Shown here one piece after another: positions 54,167-64,000 of a DNA stretch of 64,000 nt. Below the pieces are notes generated by a model. It ran no database searches, was not told the DNA's origin, and was given only the letters and a program-made list of their open reading frames with translations. Location of the stretch: NCBI RefSeq assembly GCF_003054265.1, contig NZ_QBKT01000009.1, forward strand, positions 62,001 to 126,000. The letters run 5' to 3'. Within the stretch, counting starts at the first letter, position 1, and each line of letters opens with the position of its first letter. A program made the position numbers and the translations under genes. The stretch is from Kordia periserrulae. Its GTDB lineage: Bacteria > Bacteroidota > Bacteroidia > Flavobacteriales > Flavobacteriaceae.

Positions 54167-55015
54167 ATGAATCAAAAAATATGGTATATCACGGGAATTT
54201 CTAGCGGATTGGGTAAAGCTTTGGCGAACGCTGTCATGGAAAAAGGCGATTTTGTCATTGGAACGTTTAGGAATTCAACGCAAGTAGATACCTTCAATTC
54301 AAATCATAAAGGCAAAGGATTTGCTGTTAAACTAGATATTACAAATCATGAAGAAATAGACCAAACAACAAACATGCTAATAGAAAAGTTTAAGCGAATC
54401 GATGTACTGGTCAATAATGCAGGTATTGGATTTGTAGGAGCTATTGAAGAAGCTAGTATTCAAGAAGTTAGAAATGTTTTTGAAGCAAACTTTTTTGGTG
54501 TTTTAAAACTAACACAGAATATATTGCCATTCATGCGAAAAGAACACAAAGGACACATTGTTCAAATTTCTTCGCACGGAGGTATCAAAGCATTTGCAGG
54601 ATTTGGAATTTACAATGCCAGTAAATTTGCTTTAGAAGGATTTAGTGAAGCTTTGGCGCAAGAAGTTGCTGCGCTTGGTATTAAAGTGTCCATCATAGAA
54701 CCAGGACCATTTCGAACCAATTTTGCGAGTAGTAATTTAGGAGAAGCTCAAAAAATCATAAAAGCGTATGAAGCAACTGCTGGAGCTTTTCGGACGAAGC
54801 TAAAAAGTGTACACGGCAAACAAGAAGGAAATCCTGAAAAAGCAGCACAAGCAATCATTCAGTTGGTTTCCTCAGAAAAATCACCATTACGCTTGCCTCT
54901 AGGGAAAATTGCGTTGATGACAATCAAAATGAAATTAGAAAGTGTACAATCTGATGTAGAGTCGGGAAGAAGCATTGCAGAAAATGCGGTTTATGAGTCA
55001 ACTATCTCGGGGTAA
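54167..55015 (+). CDS. Short-chain dehydrogenase/reductase
   Basis: The 282-residue protein has the SDR NAD(P) site TGISSGLGKALA near 7-18, DITNHEEID near 63-71, the NNAG motif (VLVNNAGIGFVG) near 83-94, and the catalytic Ser/Tyr/Lys pattern (QISSHGG...YNASKFALEG, with YxxxK). It should oxidise or reduce a small alcohol or ketone. It starts 4 bp after the peroxiredoxin stop (operon). The substrate is unknown. Confidence 0.9.
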   Translation: MNQKIWYITGISSGLGKALANAVMEKGDFVIGTFRNSTQVDTFNSNHKGKGFAVKLDITNHEEIDQTTNMLIEKFKRIDVLVNNAGIGFVGAIEEASIQEVRNVFEANFFGVLKLTQNILPFMRKEHKGHIVQISSHGGIKAFAGFGIYNASKFALEGFSEALAQEVAALGIKVSIIEPGPFRTNFASSNLGEAQKIIKAYEATAGAFRTKLKSVHGKQEGNPEKAAQAIIQLVSSEKSPLRLPLGKIALMTIKMKLESVQSDVESGRSIAENAVYESTISG

Positions 55016-55192
55016 GTCCACGAAGCATCAAATAGAAACTATTGAAACATTCGATGCAAGCGTCGGAGCATTATTAATCTCGATTATCGAGTAAAAGTTT
55101 CATAAGTCCAACTCTTATATATTTCTTAAAAAATTCCCGTTTTTTTTGAATATTCCGTAAATTGCACCCTCAAAATTAAGACTTCATTACCA

Positions 55193-58100
55193 ATGGAACA
55201 AGTGCAACCTTATAAGCCAACTCATAAAGTTCGAATCGTAACTGCCGCATCACTTTTTGACGGACACGATGCCGCTATCAATATCATGCGAAGAATCATT
55301 CAATCTACAGGTGTGGAAGTGATTCATCTCGGGCACGATAGAAGTGTGGAAGAAGTAGTCAATACTGCCATTCAAGAAGATGCCAATGCGATTGCGATGA
55401 CGTCGTATCAAGGTGGACACAACGAGTATTTTAAATACATGTACGATTTGTTGCAAGAAAAAGGTGCAGGTCACATCAAAATTTTTGGCGGCGGTGGCGG
55501 CGTTATCCTTCCGGAAGAAATCAAAGAACTGATGGACTACGGAATCACGCGAATCTATTCACCCGACGATGGACGCGAAATGGGCTTGCAAGGCATGATT
55601 AATGATTTAGTGAAGCAATCTGATTTTGCTATTGGCGATACGTTAAATGGTGAAGTCAATATATTACACGAAAAAAATCCAAAAGCGATTGCACGTGTCA
55701 TTTCTTCGGCAGAAAACTTTCCAGAAGTCGCAAAAGATGCCTTAGAAACGATTCACATCAAAAATAAAAACTCAAAAACTCCAGTTTTAGGAATCACAGG
55801 AACTGGTGGCGCAGGAAAATCGAGTTTGGTAGACGAATTGGTACGCCGATTTTTAATCGATTTCCCAGAAAAAACCATCGGACTCATTTCGGTAGATCCT
55901 TCCAAACGAAAAACGGGTGGCGCGTTGTTGGGCGATCGTATTCGTATGAACGCGATTAATTCGCCAAGAGTCTACATGCGTAGTTTGGCTACGCGGCAAT
56001 CGAATTTGGCATTGTCAAAATATGTAAATGAAGCGATTGAAGTTTTAAAAGCTGCGGAATACGATTTAATTATTCTAGAAACCTCCGGAATTGGTCAGTC
56101 GGATACTGAAATCATGGAACACAGCGATGTGGCGTTGTATGTAATGACACCAGAATTTGGAGCGGCAACGCAATTGGAAAAAATTGACATGCTCGATTTT
56201 GCCGATTTGGTGGCGATTAACAAATTTGACAAACGCGGTTCGTTAGATGCCTTACGCGATGTAAAAAAGCAGTACATGCGCAACAACAATTTGTGGGATA
56301 CACCACAAGATGAATTGCCAGTGTACGGAACCATTGCATCACAGTTCAACGATCCTGGCATGAATACCTTGTACAAAGCGGTGATGGACAAATTGGTTGA
56401 AAAAACCAACGCCGATTTGCAATCTACCTCAAAAATATCTGGGGAAATGAGCGAAAAAATCTTTGTCATTCCACCATCGCGTACACGTTATTTATCTGAA
56501 ATTGCAGAAAACAATCGCGCGTATGACAAAACGGCTTCAGAGCAAGTAGAAGTCGCACAAAAACTCTACGGAATCTACAAAACCATTGGTTCTGTCGCAA
56601 ATGTAAAATCGCACGAGGTCGAGATGAAATTCATGTCCAAAACTGGTTTGGATGAAAACATTATTTTAGAGCGATTGGACAGCGAATCGGATATCGAATT
56701 GGTCAAATTATTACTGAAAGAGTTCGATCGCGTCAAGCTCAATCTCGATCCGTATAACTGGGAAATCATCAACGGTTGGAATGATAAAGTCAACAAATAC
56801 AAAAACCCGATTTACACGTTTAAAGTTCGTGACAAAGAAATCAAGATAAACACACATACCGAATCCTTATCACACTTGCAAATTCCTAAAGTTGCCTTGC
56901 CAAAATATCAAGCTTGGGGCGACATCCTAAAATGGTGTTTGCAGGAAAATGTACCAGGAGAATTTCCATATACCTCAGGATTGTATCCTTTCAAACGTAC
57001 AGGAGAAGATCCAGCGCGTATGTTTGCGGGAGAAGGTGGTCCAGAACGTACCAATAAACGTTTTCACTATGTAAGTGCTGGCATGCCTGCAAAGCGTTTA
57101 TCCACAGCGTTTGACAGTGTAACCTTGTACGGAAACGATCCGGATTTGCGACCAGATATTTATGGTAAAATTGGAAACGCAGGAGTTTCTATTTGTTGTT
57201 TGGACGATGCGAAAAAGCTTTATTCTGGGTTTAATTTAGCCGATAAAATGACGTCAGTAAGTATGACGATTAACGGTCCAGCGCCAATGTTATTAGGATT
57301 TTTCATGAATGCTGCCATCGATCAACAATGTGAAATTTACATCAAAGAAAACGGACTAGAAGCTGAGGTAGAAGCTAAAATCGCGGAAATTTATAAAGAT
57401 AAGGAACGTCCAAAATACAATGGCGAATTGCCAGAAGGAAACGACGGTTTAGGATTGATGTTACTTGGCGTAACAGGTGATCAAGTGTTGCCAAAAGAAA
57501 TTTACGAAGACATCAAAACCAACACCATTGCACAAGTTCGCGGAACGGTTCAGGCAGATATTTTAAAAGAAGATCAGGCGCAAAATACCTGTATTTTCTC
57601 AACAGAATTCGCCTTGCGTTTGATGGGGGACGTACAAGAATACTTCATCGAAAATAATGTGCGTAACTTCTATTCGGTGTCTATTTCTGGATATCACATC
57701 GCGGAAGCTGGCGCGAATCCAATTACGCAATTGGCATTGACCTTATCCAACGGATTTACCTATGTTGAGTACTATCTGAGCAGAGGAATGGACATTAATA
57801 AATTTGGTCCAAACTTATCGTTCTTTTTCTCTAACGGAATTGATCCAGAATATGCGGTCATTGGTCGTGTAGCGCGTAAAATCTGGGCGAAAGCCTTAAA
57901 ACATAAATACGGAGCCAATGCACGTGCGCAAATGTTAAAATATCACATTCAGACGTCTGGACGTAGTTTGCATGCGCAGGAAATCGATTTCAATGATATT
58001 CGTACAACCTTACAAGCCTTATACGCGATTTACGATAACTGTAACTCGTTGCACACCAACGCGTATGACGAAGCGATTACCACACCAACAGAAGAATCGG

Positions 58101-58633
58101 TGCGTAGAGCGATGGCAATTCAGTTGATTATCAACAAAGAATTAGGATTGGCGAAGAACGAAAATCCAATTCAGGGCTCGTTTATCATTGAAGAATTGAC
58201 CGATTTGGTAGAAGAAGCTGTCTTAGCAGAATTTGACCGAATTACAGAACGTGGCGGCGTATTAGGCGCGATGGAAACCATGTATCAACGTTCTAAAATT
58301 CAGGAAGAGAGTTTGTATTACGAGACCTTAAAACACAACGGACAATTCCCGATTATCGGTGTAAATACCTTCTTGAGTAGTAAAGGTTCGCCAACGGTCA
58401 TTCCAAAAGAAGTCATTCGTGCCACGGAAGAAGAAAAGCAATATCAAATCAAAATATTGAACAACTTACACAACGCACACGACACTAAAGACTTATTGCG
58501 CGACTTGCAACAAAAAGCGGTCAACAACGAAAACATTTTTGAGGCCTTAATGGAAGTTTGTAAAGTCTGTTCATTAGGGCAAATTACTTTGGCGTTATTT
58601 GAAGTTGGTGGACAATATCGAAGAAATATGTAA
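55193..58633 (+). CDS. icmF: Fused isobutyryl-CoA mutase-type B12 enzyme (IcmF)
   Basis: The 1146-residue protein has three parts in IcmF order: an N-terminal cobalamin-binding domain ([13 protein letters not shown], His about 25 as axial ligand; [12 protein letters not shown]), a G-protein chaperone ([18 protein letters not shown] Walker A near 202-220; [16 protein letters not shown]), and the C-terminal mutase barrel (from about 580; [26 protein letters not shown], then [15 protein letters not shown]). It isomerises a branched acyl-CoA to its linear partner with adenosylcobalamin and GTP. Whether it is isobutyryl or another acyl-CoA cannot be settled here. It is a single gene with its own leader. 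Confidence 0.93.
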   Translation: MEQVQPYKPTHKVRIVTAASLFDGHDAAINIMRRIIQSTGVEVIHLGHDRSVEEVVNTAIQEDANAIAMTSYQGGHNEYFKYMYDLLQEKGAGHIKIFGGGGGVILPEEIKELMDYGITRIYSPDDGREMGLQGMINDLVKQSDFAIGDTLNGEVNILHEKNPKAIARVISSAENFPEVAKDALETIHIKNKNSKTPVLGITGTGGAGKSSLVDELVRRFLIDFPEKTIGLISVDPSKRKTGGALLGDRIRMNAINSPRVYMRSLATRQSNLALSKYVNEAIEVLKAAEYDLIILETSGIGQSDTEIMEHSDVALYVMTPEFGAATQLEKIDMLDFADLVAINKFDKRGSLDALRDVKKQYMRNNNLWDTPQDELPVYGTIASQFNDPGMNTLYKAVMDKLVEKTNADLQSTSKISGEMSEKIFVIPPSRTRYLSEIAENNRAYDKTASEQVEVAQKLYGIYKTIGSVANVKSHEVEMKFMSKTGLDENIILERLDSESDIELVKLLLKEFDRVKLNLDPYNWEIINGWNDKVNKYKNPIYTFKVRDKEIKINTHTESLSHLQIPKVALPKYQAWGDILKWCLQENVPGEFPYTSGLYPFKRTGEDPARMFAGEGGPERTNKRFHYVSAGMPAKRLSTAFDSVTLYGNDPDLRPDIYGKIGNAGVSICCLDDAKKLYSGFNLADKMTSVSMTINGPAPMLLGFFMNAAIDQQCEIYIKENGLEAEVEAKIAEIYKDKERPKYNGELPEGNDGLGLMLLGVTGDQVLPKEIYEDIKTNTIAQVRGTVQADILKEDQAQNTCIFSTEFALRLMGDVQEYFIENNVRNFYSVSISGYHIAEAGANPITQLALTLSNGFTYVEYYLSRGMDINKFGPNLSFFFSNGIDPEYAVIGRVARKIWAKALKHKYGANARAQMLKYHIQTSGRSLHAQEIDFNDIRTTLQALYAIYDNCNSLHTNAYDEAITTPTEESVRRAMAIQLIINKELGLAKNENPIQGSFIIEELTDLVEEAVLAEFDRITERGGVLGAMETMYQRSKIQEESLYYETLKHNGQFPIIGVNTFLSSKGSPTVIPKEVIRATEEEKQYQIKILNNLHNAHDTKDLLRDLQQKAVNNENIFEALMEVCKVCSLGQITLALFEVGGQYRRNM

Positions 58634-58664
58634 ATCGAATATCAATTTATTTAGCTGATATAAG

Positions 58665-59123
58665 TTGGGACGCGTATGTGAACTTTACAGGATTTCTGAT
58701 GTTGATATTGATGAACTATCTAAGCTTTCTTATGAAGAATCAGAGAATTTTCTAGATGAGAAATATGCTTGTGTTGATGGTGAGTTACATCATAAAAATG
58801 ATACGGTATTTAGTATGGATAAAGGTTGGGATATTGTAAAGTTTTTACTCAAAAAAGTAGCATATCCAAAACATGAAATACTAAATCAACTTGATACACG
58901 ATTTATAAAATCGAAAGAAGTGAAATTGATTCATAAAACGATCAAGGACATTACTATTGATGATATAATGAAAGTTTTGAATATCCCTGAAATGATAGAA
59001 CAAAAAGTATACAAAGCCGGAGTTGATGATAAAAACTATATCAATTACCATTTAAAGACTTATAAAACCGCATTTAAAAAAGCTTCGGAACTTAATAATG
59101 GAATTGTAATACATTTCTACTAA
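58665..59123 (+). CDS. DUF1877-family small protein
   Basis: The 152-residue protein starts at the TTG at 58665, read MGRVCELYRISDVDIDEL, which matches the usual MGxxxxLYRIS start of DUF1877 proteins and supports a TTG start. Later landmarks are LDEKYACVDGELHHKNDTVFSMDKGWDIVKFLL and LNNGIVIHFY at the end. The function is unknown. It lies 31 bp after icmF but is probably independent of it. Confidence 0.82.
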   Translation: MGRVCELYRISDVDIDELSKLSYEESENFLDEKYACVDGELHHKNDTVFSMDKGWDIVKFLLKKVAYPKHEILNQLDTRFIKSKEVKLIHKTIKDITIDDIMKVLNIPEMIEQKVYKAGVDDKNYINYHLKTYKTAFKKASELNNGIVIHFY

Positions 59124-59199
59124 AAAACACTTAGATAATTAATTTCCAAACTACACCGAAAAAATCCGTAGTTCATCTAAACAAAAAATAAACCCTACC

Positions 59200-59234
59200 A
59201 AAAATGTATGAATCGTGTCGGTTCATACATTTTT
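59200..59234 (+). terminator. Intrinsic terminator before the six-module protein
   Basis: AAAAATGTATGAA and TTCATACATTTTT form a 13-bp stem with a 9-nt loop and end in T-rich sequence. It lies 77 bp after the DUF1877 stop. Confidence 0.8.
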
Positions 59235-59297
59235 TGTTTCTAAGTAGTTGTAAACAAAGTAATTTGTGATTCGTAAAACTAACTAGGGGCAAATTAC

Positions 59298-62200
59298 ATG
59301 AAAACAAGACTACTTTTTTTAACAATATTTTTTTTAACAACTTTTTTCTGTTACGCACAACCCGCTAATGACGATTGTGCCAATGCAGAAATCATAAACG
59401 TTACCACCGCAACAACCACACTAGTTACTTTCAACAACGGAACCGCAACAGAAAGCTTACAAAGTAGTTGTGAAAATGCAAGCAATACCTATTTCGATGT
59501 TTGGTATGAATTTACCATGCCTGTCAACGGAAACATTCAAATTACAGGCGTAAATTTTGCAGATGGTTTCGCATTATACGATACCTGTGGAGGTACAGAA
59601 ATCGCTTGTTTTTATGATGGTGGATTTATCTACAGTCTTTCCGTCGGAACCTATAAGTTACGAGCTTCCAGTCTTGATATACAAGCTGGCGCCGATAGTT
59701 TTAGCATTCAGGCGTTTGAAACTCCAACAAATGACGAATGTACTACGCCAATTGTCATTACCGACGATATTACCACGCAACGCTCTTTCAGTTATGATAA
59801 CCGAGGCGCTACCGAAAGTTTGGACGCTAGTTGTGACAATGCTTCTAGCACGTATTTAGATATATGGTATGAATTTACCATGCCCGTGAATGGAAATGTA
59901 CATATTACGGGTGTGAATATTTTTGACAGATTCACGTTGTACGATTCCTGTGGTGGCACTGAAATTATATGTGATGTTGATGATTCCTTTGCGTACAATC
60001 TCTCAACGGGAACGTATCTTTTACGCGTTTCCAAGCAATCCATTTACGCTTCGGTAGACAATTTTAACATACAAGCATTTGCCACGGTTGCAAACGATGA
60101 ATGCGCCACAGCGGAAGTCATTACCGACGATATCAGCACGGAAAGAATCATTACATATGAAAGCCGAGGCGCTACCGAAAGTTTGGACGCCAGTTGCGAT
60201 ACCGCTACCAACACACACTTAGATGTTTGGTACGAATTTACCATGCCTGTCAATGGAAACTTGCGTATTTCAGGTGTGAATATTTTTGACAGATTTACGC
60301 TGTATGATAGCTGTGGCGGAACTGAAATTAGTTGTTTTTCTAGCGAAGGATTTGTGTACAATTTAACCACAGGAACTTATATTCTCAGAGCCTATAAGCA
60401 GGACATTTATGCTTCCGCAGATAGTTTCCGAATTCAAGCATTTGCTACAGTTGCCAATGACGAATGTGCTACAGCAGAAGTCATTACAGACGATATTACT
60501 ACGGAAAGAACCATCAATTTTGACAACAGAAACGCAACCGAAAGTTTAGATGCCAGTTGCGATACGGCTAGCAATACCTATTTAGACGTTTGGTATGAAT
60601 TTACCATGCCAGTCAATGGAAATTTACAAATTACTGGGACTGGCTCTTTAGATCGATTCACGCTGTACGATTCGTGTGGTGGAAGCGAAATACACTGTGG
60701 TGCAGCCAACTTTTTTGCATACAATCTCTCAACAGGAACCTATTATCTTCGAGCGTATAGTCAATCTATTTACGCTTCCGCAGATAGTTTCCGAATTCAG
60801 GCTTTTGCCTCTGCAGCAAATGATGAATGCGCTGCGGCCGAACTTATTACGGATGACATTTCCACGCAAAGAATCATCAATTACGACAACAGAAGCGCTA
60901 CCGAAAGCTTGGATGCAAGTTGCGACAGTGCCAGCAATACCTACTTGGATTTATGGTACGAATTTACCATGCCATTTGCTGGAAACGTAGAAATAACAGG
61001 AGTTGGTAGCTTGGACAGATTTACGTTTTATGACAGTTGCGGCGGAACAGAAATTAATTGTTTCAGTAACAACGGATTTGCCTTTGGACTCAGTGCAGGA
61101 AATTACATACTCAGAGTCAGTAGTCAATCCATTTATGCATCAGCAGATAGTTTTAGAATTCAAGCGTTTCAAGCATTGCCAAATGACGATTGTGCAAATG
61201 CCGAAATGATTTCTGTAGCAGGTGTTGGTGCATGTAGTTCACAAAATATTACGGTTGATACACGCAGAGCTTCCGAAACCTTTGCTCCTGATATTGGAAA
61301 CTGTTTCAGTACGTCACAAACGTGGTTAGATGCTTGGTATAGTTTTGAAGCTCCAATAACAGGAAATATAACCTTAAACTCTTCAAGTTTTAACAATACG
61401 TTTGCCGTGTATGAAAGTTGTGGTGGAACAGAAGTGGCTTGTTTTGGGCAAAATGGAGTCATTCCAGTAGTCTTTGGAAACACCTATTACATCCAAGTCG
61501 CAAGAACTACAATATCCGCAGGAGAACTTACCTTTTGTCTAGAAGGCGCTCCAGATGTCGCACTCGGAACTGCAGGAGTTTGTGAAGCCATTCCAACAGT
61601 AGATATATCAACTGCGCAAGGAAATACCAACGAATGGGTGCCGATTTTAGACGCTGCTGGCGATATTGTAGCAGCTATTAATGCCAATGGAAACGATTTA
61701 GGAACTGTAACAACTACACTATTTATTGAAAATACTGATACAAGAGACTTCTCTGGGCAACCGTATTTACGGCGAGAAGTCTCTATCAGTACCTCAAATG
61801 TACCTTCAAGTGCGGTGAATGTTCGATTGTATCTTTTAGGTGATGAGGTAGACGATTTGATACTGGCTGATAGTAACTTAACCGCAATTTCAGGGTTGGA
61901 ACTCATGAAAGTCAACGGAAACACATGTACCACAGGTTATACTTCTGGCGGCGATTATATCATTGCTAGCGGGAGTTCATATTTGAATAATTATTACCTG
62001 CAATTTTCAACCAATTCGTTTTCAGTTTTCTATCCAACATCCACCAATTTAGATACCACATTAAGTATTCCGTCCGTAGCAACTAATGAATTAGGCATTA
62101 CGATAGCACCAACAGTCACAGATGGAATCATTCAGATACATACAGAAAATACGCTTACAGATGTCACCGTGAATATTTTTGATATTACAGGAAGAGCAAT

Positions 62201-62333
62201 CTATCAAGCAGATTTTGAAACGCTCAATCAAGTTCCGCAATCAATACATTTGCGTGGATATCAATCGGGCATGTATTTTATGAAAATTTCGCATCAGCAA
62301 AAACAAATAACTAAAAGAATCATATTAAAATAG
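59298..62333 (+). CDS. T9SS-secreted protein with six tandem ~120-residue modules
   Basis: The 1011-residue protein has a signal peptide (FLTIFFLTTFFCYAQ). Six modules of about 120 residues follow, starting near 23, each with N-D-[DE]-C, ATESLxxSC, YLDVWYEFTMPVNGN, FTLYDSCGGTEI, LSTGTYxLRA and ADSFRIQAF; the sixth (from about 623) is divergent. The fold is probably a jelly-roll of the PPC/cleaved-adhesin kind. After a linker and about 150 residues, a T9SS type A tail occupies about 935-1011 (ITIAPTVTDGIIQIHTEN, VNIFDITGRAIYQ, YQSGMYFMKISHQQ). It is exported by type IX and surface-displayed or released. The close module similarity makes the gene prone to recombination. Confidence 0.88.
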   Translation: MKTRLLFLTIFFLTTFFCYAQPANDDCANAEIINVTTATTTLVTFNNGTATESLQSSCENASNTYFDVWYEFTMPVNGNIQITGVNFADGFALYDTCGGTEIACFYDGGFIYSLSVGTYKLRASSLDIQAGADSFSIQAFETPTNDECTTPIVITDDITTQRSFSYDNRGATESLDASCDNASSTYLDIWYEFTMPVNGNVHITGVNIFDRFTLYDSCGGTEIICDVDDSFAYNLSTGTYLLRVSKQSIYASVDNFNIQAFATVANDECATAEVITDDISTERIITYESRGATESLDASCDTATNTHLDVWYEFTMPVNGNLRISGVNIFDRFTLYDSCGGTEISCFSSEGFVYNLTTGTYILRAYKQDIYASADSFRIQAFATVANDECATAEVITDDITTERTINFDNRNATESLDASCDTASNTYLDVWYEFTMPVNGNLQITGTGSLDRFTLYDSCGGSEIHCGAANFFAYNLSTGTYYLRAYSQSIYASADSFRIQAFASAANDECAAAELITDDISTQRIINYDNRSATESLDASCDSASNTYLDLWYEFTMPFAGNVEITGVGSLDRFTFYDSCGGTEINCFSNNGFAFGLSAGNYILRVSSQSIYASADSFRIQAFQALPNDDCANAEMISVAGVGACSSQNITVDTRRASETFAPDIGNCFSTSQTWLDAWYSFEAPITGNITLNSSSFNNTFAVYESCGGTEVACFGQNGVIPVVFGNTYYIQVARTTISAGELTFCLEGAPDVALGTAGVCEAIPTVDISTAQGNTNEWVPILDAAGDIVAAINANGNDLGTVTTTLFIENTDTRDFSGQPYLRREVSISTSNVPSSAVNVRLYLLGDEVDDLILADSNLTAISGLELMKVNGNTCTTGYTSGGDYIIASGSSYLNNYYLQFSTNSFSVFYPTSTNLDTTLSIPSVATNELGITIAPTVTDGIIQIHTENTLTDVTVNIFDITGRAIYQADFETLNQVPQSIHLRGYQSGMYFMKISHQQKQITKRIILK

Positions 62334-62354
62334 TTAGTAATATGATATTTCGAG

Positions 62355-62406
62355 AAACAGTATCACAGCATTTTTTAGTCTTTATGCCACGTGATGCTGT
62401 TTTTTT
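62355..62406 (+). terminator. Terminator after the six-module gene
   Basis: AAACAGTATCAC pairs with GTGATGCTGTTT (one G-U) across a 24-nt loop and runs into a T-tract. A shorter alternative, ACAGCAT/ATGCTGT, is also possible. Confidence 0.7.
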
Positions 62407-62554
62407 ATAGCAATCGTTTAAAAACATATTCTGCTTTTTCTGCAACCCAAACATGTTGGTCATTGGCATCAAAAACATAATCTCAATTTTCAATTGCATT
62501 GGGTATAATCGTGACTATTGATGCAAGTAAAACAAATATCAGTTTAGTTTTCAA
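62405..62554 (-). pseudogene. Broken small secreted-protein gene with in-frame TGA
   Basis: Minus-strand reading from TTG 62554 gives MKTKLIFVLLASIVTIIPNA, a clear signal-peptide-like start, then IEN, an in-frame TGA at 62485-62483, then DYVFDANDQHVWVAEKAEYV and FKRLL to a TAA. The part after the stop keeps a protein-like composition, so one base change (e.g. TGG to TGA) has probably broken a 49-codon gene. A sequence error or stop readthrough is the alternative. The family is unknown. Confidence 0.4.
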
Positions 62555-62633
62555 ATGCTGTATTGTTGCATACAAAATGTTAAAAATAGGGATGCTTTCT
62601 GTAAAATTGATACCTTTAAAGAAACTGTTTTGC

Positions 62634-64000
62634 ATGCGTTTTGTGTATTTCTTTGTGTTGAATTTTTATGCTTTCATCGGATTTTCGCAACCAAATTCGT
62701 TTGAGAAAGGAAAAATTTTACCTGAAATTTCTGTGAATAATAGCTCAGAAACCTACGCTTTGTATCTTCCAAAATCCTTTGATGAAACGGTATTGTCGGC
62801 AGTAGTTTTTATTTTTGATCCAAGTGGAAATGGTGTGAATGGAATGCAGCACTTTGTCACTTCTGCTGAAAAGTTCAATTACATCTTGGTGGCTTCTAAT
62901 AATACAAAAAACGGTGTTCCGTACGATACGAATTTTGAAATTACAAATCGTTTATTTGCGACGATTTTTAGCACTTTTAAGATAGACGAACGTCAGATTT
63001 ACGCAGCAGGATTTTCAGGCGGTTCGCGTTTGGCAACAGCAATTGCGGCGTTGACAGGAAAAATACAAGGTGTCATTGCTTGTGGCGCAGGTTTGGCAAT
63101 TAATAAATCAGTTACACCTACTCAAAAAATGTTTTCCTTTATTGGTTTGGTAGGAGATGAAGATATGAATTACCAAGAAATGTTCAATACCAAAACATGG
63201 CTTGATCAATTTTCGGTAGCTAATGAATTGTTTGTGTACAACGATACGCATCGTTGGCCGCCAAGCGAGCAGATAGAGCGTGCATTCGGTTGGTTGGAAT
63301 TGCAAGCCTACAAAAAGGCTATCCGTAGTATTGATTCGCAGTTTGTACAATCGTATTTTGAAACGCAGTATAAAATTGCCGATTCACTTGTGATTCACAA
63401 TAAATTTCGCGCTGTTCATGAATATGAAAGCATCATGCGTAATTTTGCGCCGTATTTTGAGATTGATGCGACGCAGCAAAAAGTAATTGCTATTAAAAAA
63501 TCACCTGAATATCAACAACAAGTTGCTGCGCGTGCTGCAATTATTCAAGAAGAAAATGATTTGTATGAGAAGTTTTCTAAAGTATATTCTAACGATATTT
63601 TGGCAGCTGAATCGACCGATAATTTTCAATGGTGGCGCAAAGAATTGCATCAACTCAATACTGCTATTACACAACAAGCAAATTCACCAAGAGGAAAAAT
63701 GTTGAAACGTTTAAAATACTCCATTTTTGCAGGTGCTTACGAGTCTTCAGAAAGTTATGTAGCAGCTAAAAAGTACAAACATGCTTTGTATTGCAATCAG
63801 TTGTTGGTGTATTTTAATCCCGAAAAAGCCTATTGGTACTTTCGTGTAGCGCAGAGTTATGCTCATACAAATGATTTTAAGAATACGATTCGAAATTTAA
63901 AAAAAGCAAAAGATTTAGGATTGCCACAATTTGAGCGTATTCAGCAATTGCCACTTTTTGCAAAATTCAAACAAAAAAGAAGGTTTCAAAAGTTGTTTGA
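62634..64000 (+). CDS. Secreted alpha/beta hydrolase-like protein, cut by window end
   Basis: The reading frame stays open to the last base, so the C-terminus is missing. Starts at 62577, 62592 and 62634 are possible; the last gives a clean signal peptide (MRFVYFFVLNFYAFIGFSQ) after TACCTTTA at 62611. Residues about 20-205 fit an alpha/beta hydrolase: VVFIFDPSGNG near 57-67 and the nucleophile loop AAGFSGGSRLA (GxSxG type), with VYNDTHRWPP near 200-209 for the His. The later 230 residues are helical and include a TPR-like unit (KAYWYFRVAQSYAHTNDFKN). It resembles exported esterases of the depolymerase type. The substrate is unknown. Confidence 0.7.
   Translation, partial: MRFVYFFVLNFYAFIGFSQPNSFEKGKILPEISVNNSSETYALYLPKSFDETVLSAVVFIFDPSGNGVNGMQHFVTSAEKFNYILVASNNTKNGVPYDTNFEITNRLFATIFSTFKIDERQIYAAGFSGGSRLATAIAALTGKIQGVIACGAGLAINKSVTPTQKMFSFIGLVGDEDMNYQEMFNTKTWLDQFSVANELFVYNDTHRWPPSEQIERAFGWLELQAYKKAIRSIDSQFVQSYFETQYKIADSLVIHNKFRAVHEYESIMRNFAPYFEIDATQQKVIAIKKSPEYQQQVAARAAIIQEENDLYEKFSKVYSNDILAAESTDNFQWWRKELHQLNTAITQQANSPRGKMLKRLKYSIFAGAYESSESYVAAKKYKHALYCNQLLVYFNPEKAYWYFRVAQSYAHTNDFKNTIRNLKKAKDLGLPQFERIQQLPLFAKFKQKRRFQKLF

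Overview
The window looks like chromosomal DNA of a marine-type member of the Flavobacteriaceae (Bacteroidota); a Kordia-like genome is my best guess, from memory of similar proteins and not from a search. The support is AT-rich DNA, several promoters with the Bacteroidota -7 element TAnnTTTG (TATATTTG, TAAATTTG, TATCTTTG), type IX secretion sorting tails, BspA-type leucine-rich proteins, a BlaI/BlaR1 pair whose sensor ends in a TonB-receptor-plug-like tail, paired glutamine synthetases II and III, and Cys-rich peptide precursors with flavobacterial lanthipeptide-type leaders.

Layout. 1-14.1 kb: two giant proteins (>2011 and 2410 aa) and a small tail-fibre protein carrying a phage-fibre repeat, in one orientation and without signal peptides. 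They look like the distal end of a tail-like or contractile-injection locus that begins before the window. 14.2-20.1 kb: a TSP3-type lipoprotein, BlaR1/BlaI sensor-repressor, a Ca2+/Na+ antiporter and a small secreted protein. 20.2-28.1 kb: divergent glutamine synthetases (GSII, GSIII), GNAT, a 4HB sensor-like protein, purM, an OB-fold protein, an orphan peptide precursor and msrA. 28.3-38.9 kb: two large BspA-like LRR proteins with a dockerin-like C-terminal doublet, a membrane TPR/LuxR-type regulator between them, and a T9SS-sorted protein. 39-43.3 kb: a hydrolase/degenerate-cyclase/AraC fusion regulator, then an envelope operon (cytochrome c lipoprotein, YceI, OB-fold protein, DUF5777 porin-like protein). 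43.3-44.9 kb: four consecutive Cys-rich RiPP precursor genes without modification enzymes in view. 45-48.3 kb: prfA, a four-helix-bundle gene flanked by inverted G-rich repeats, pyrF and a BtuF-like protein. 48.5-52.7 kb: small envelope proteins and a pair of leaderless effector-like genes (M15 peptidase with peptidoglycan-binding repeats; AHH-type nuclease with a VFQLVDNR head). 52.8-59.1 kb: Crp-type regulator, peroxiredoxin and SDR, the fused B12 mutase icmF, and a DUF1877 protein. 59.3-64 kb: a six-module T9SS protein, a broken small secreted-protein gene, and an alpha/beta hydrolase cut by the window end.

How they fit together. The left-edge tail-like proteins and the leaderless nuclease/peptidase pair 35 kb away could belong to one contractile-injection system (structure and cargo), but only inference links them. 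The LRR proteins, the regulator between them and the T9SS protein form a likely surface-adhesion island with shared leader sequences. The tandem Cys-rich precursors form an orphan RiPP island with repeated gene-plus-promoter units. No rRNA, tRNA, CRISPR array or transposase was seen.
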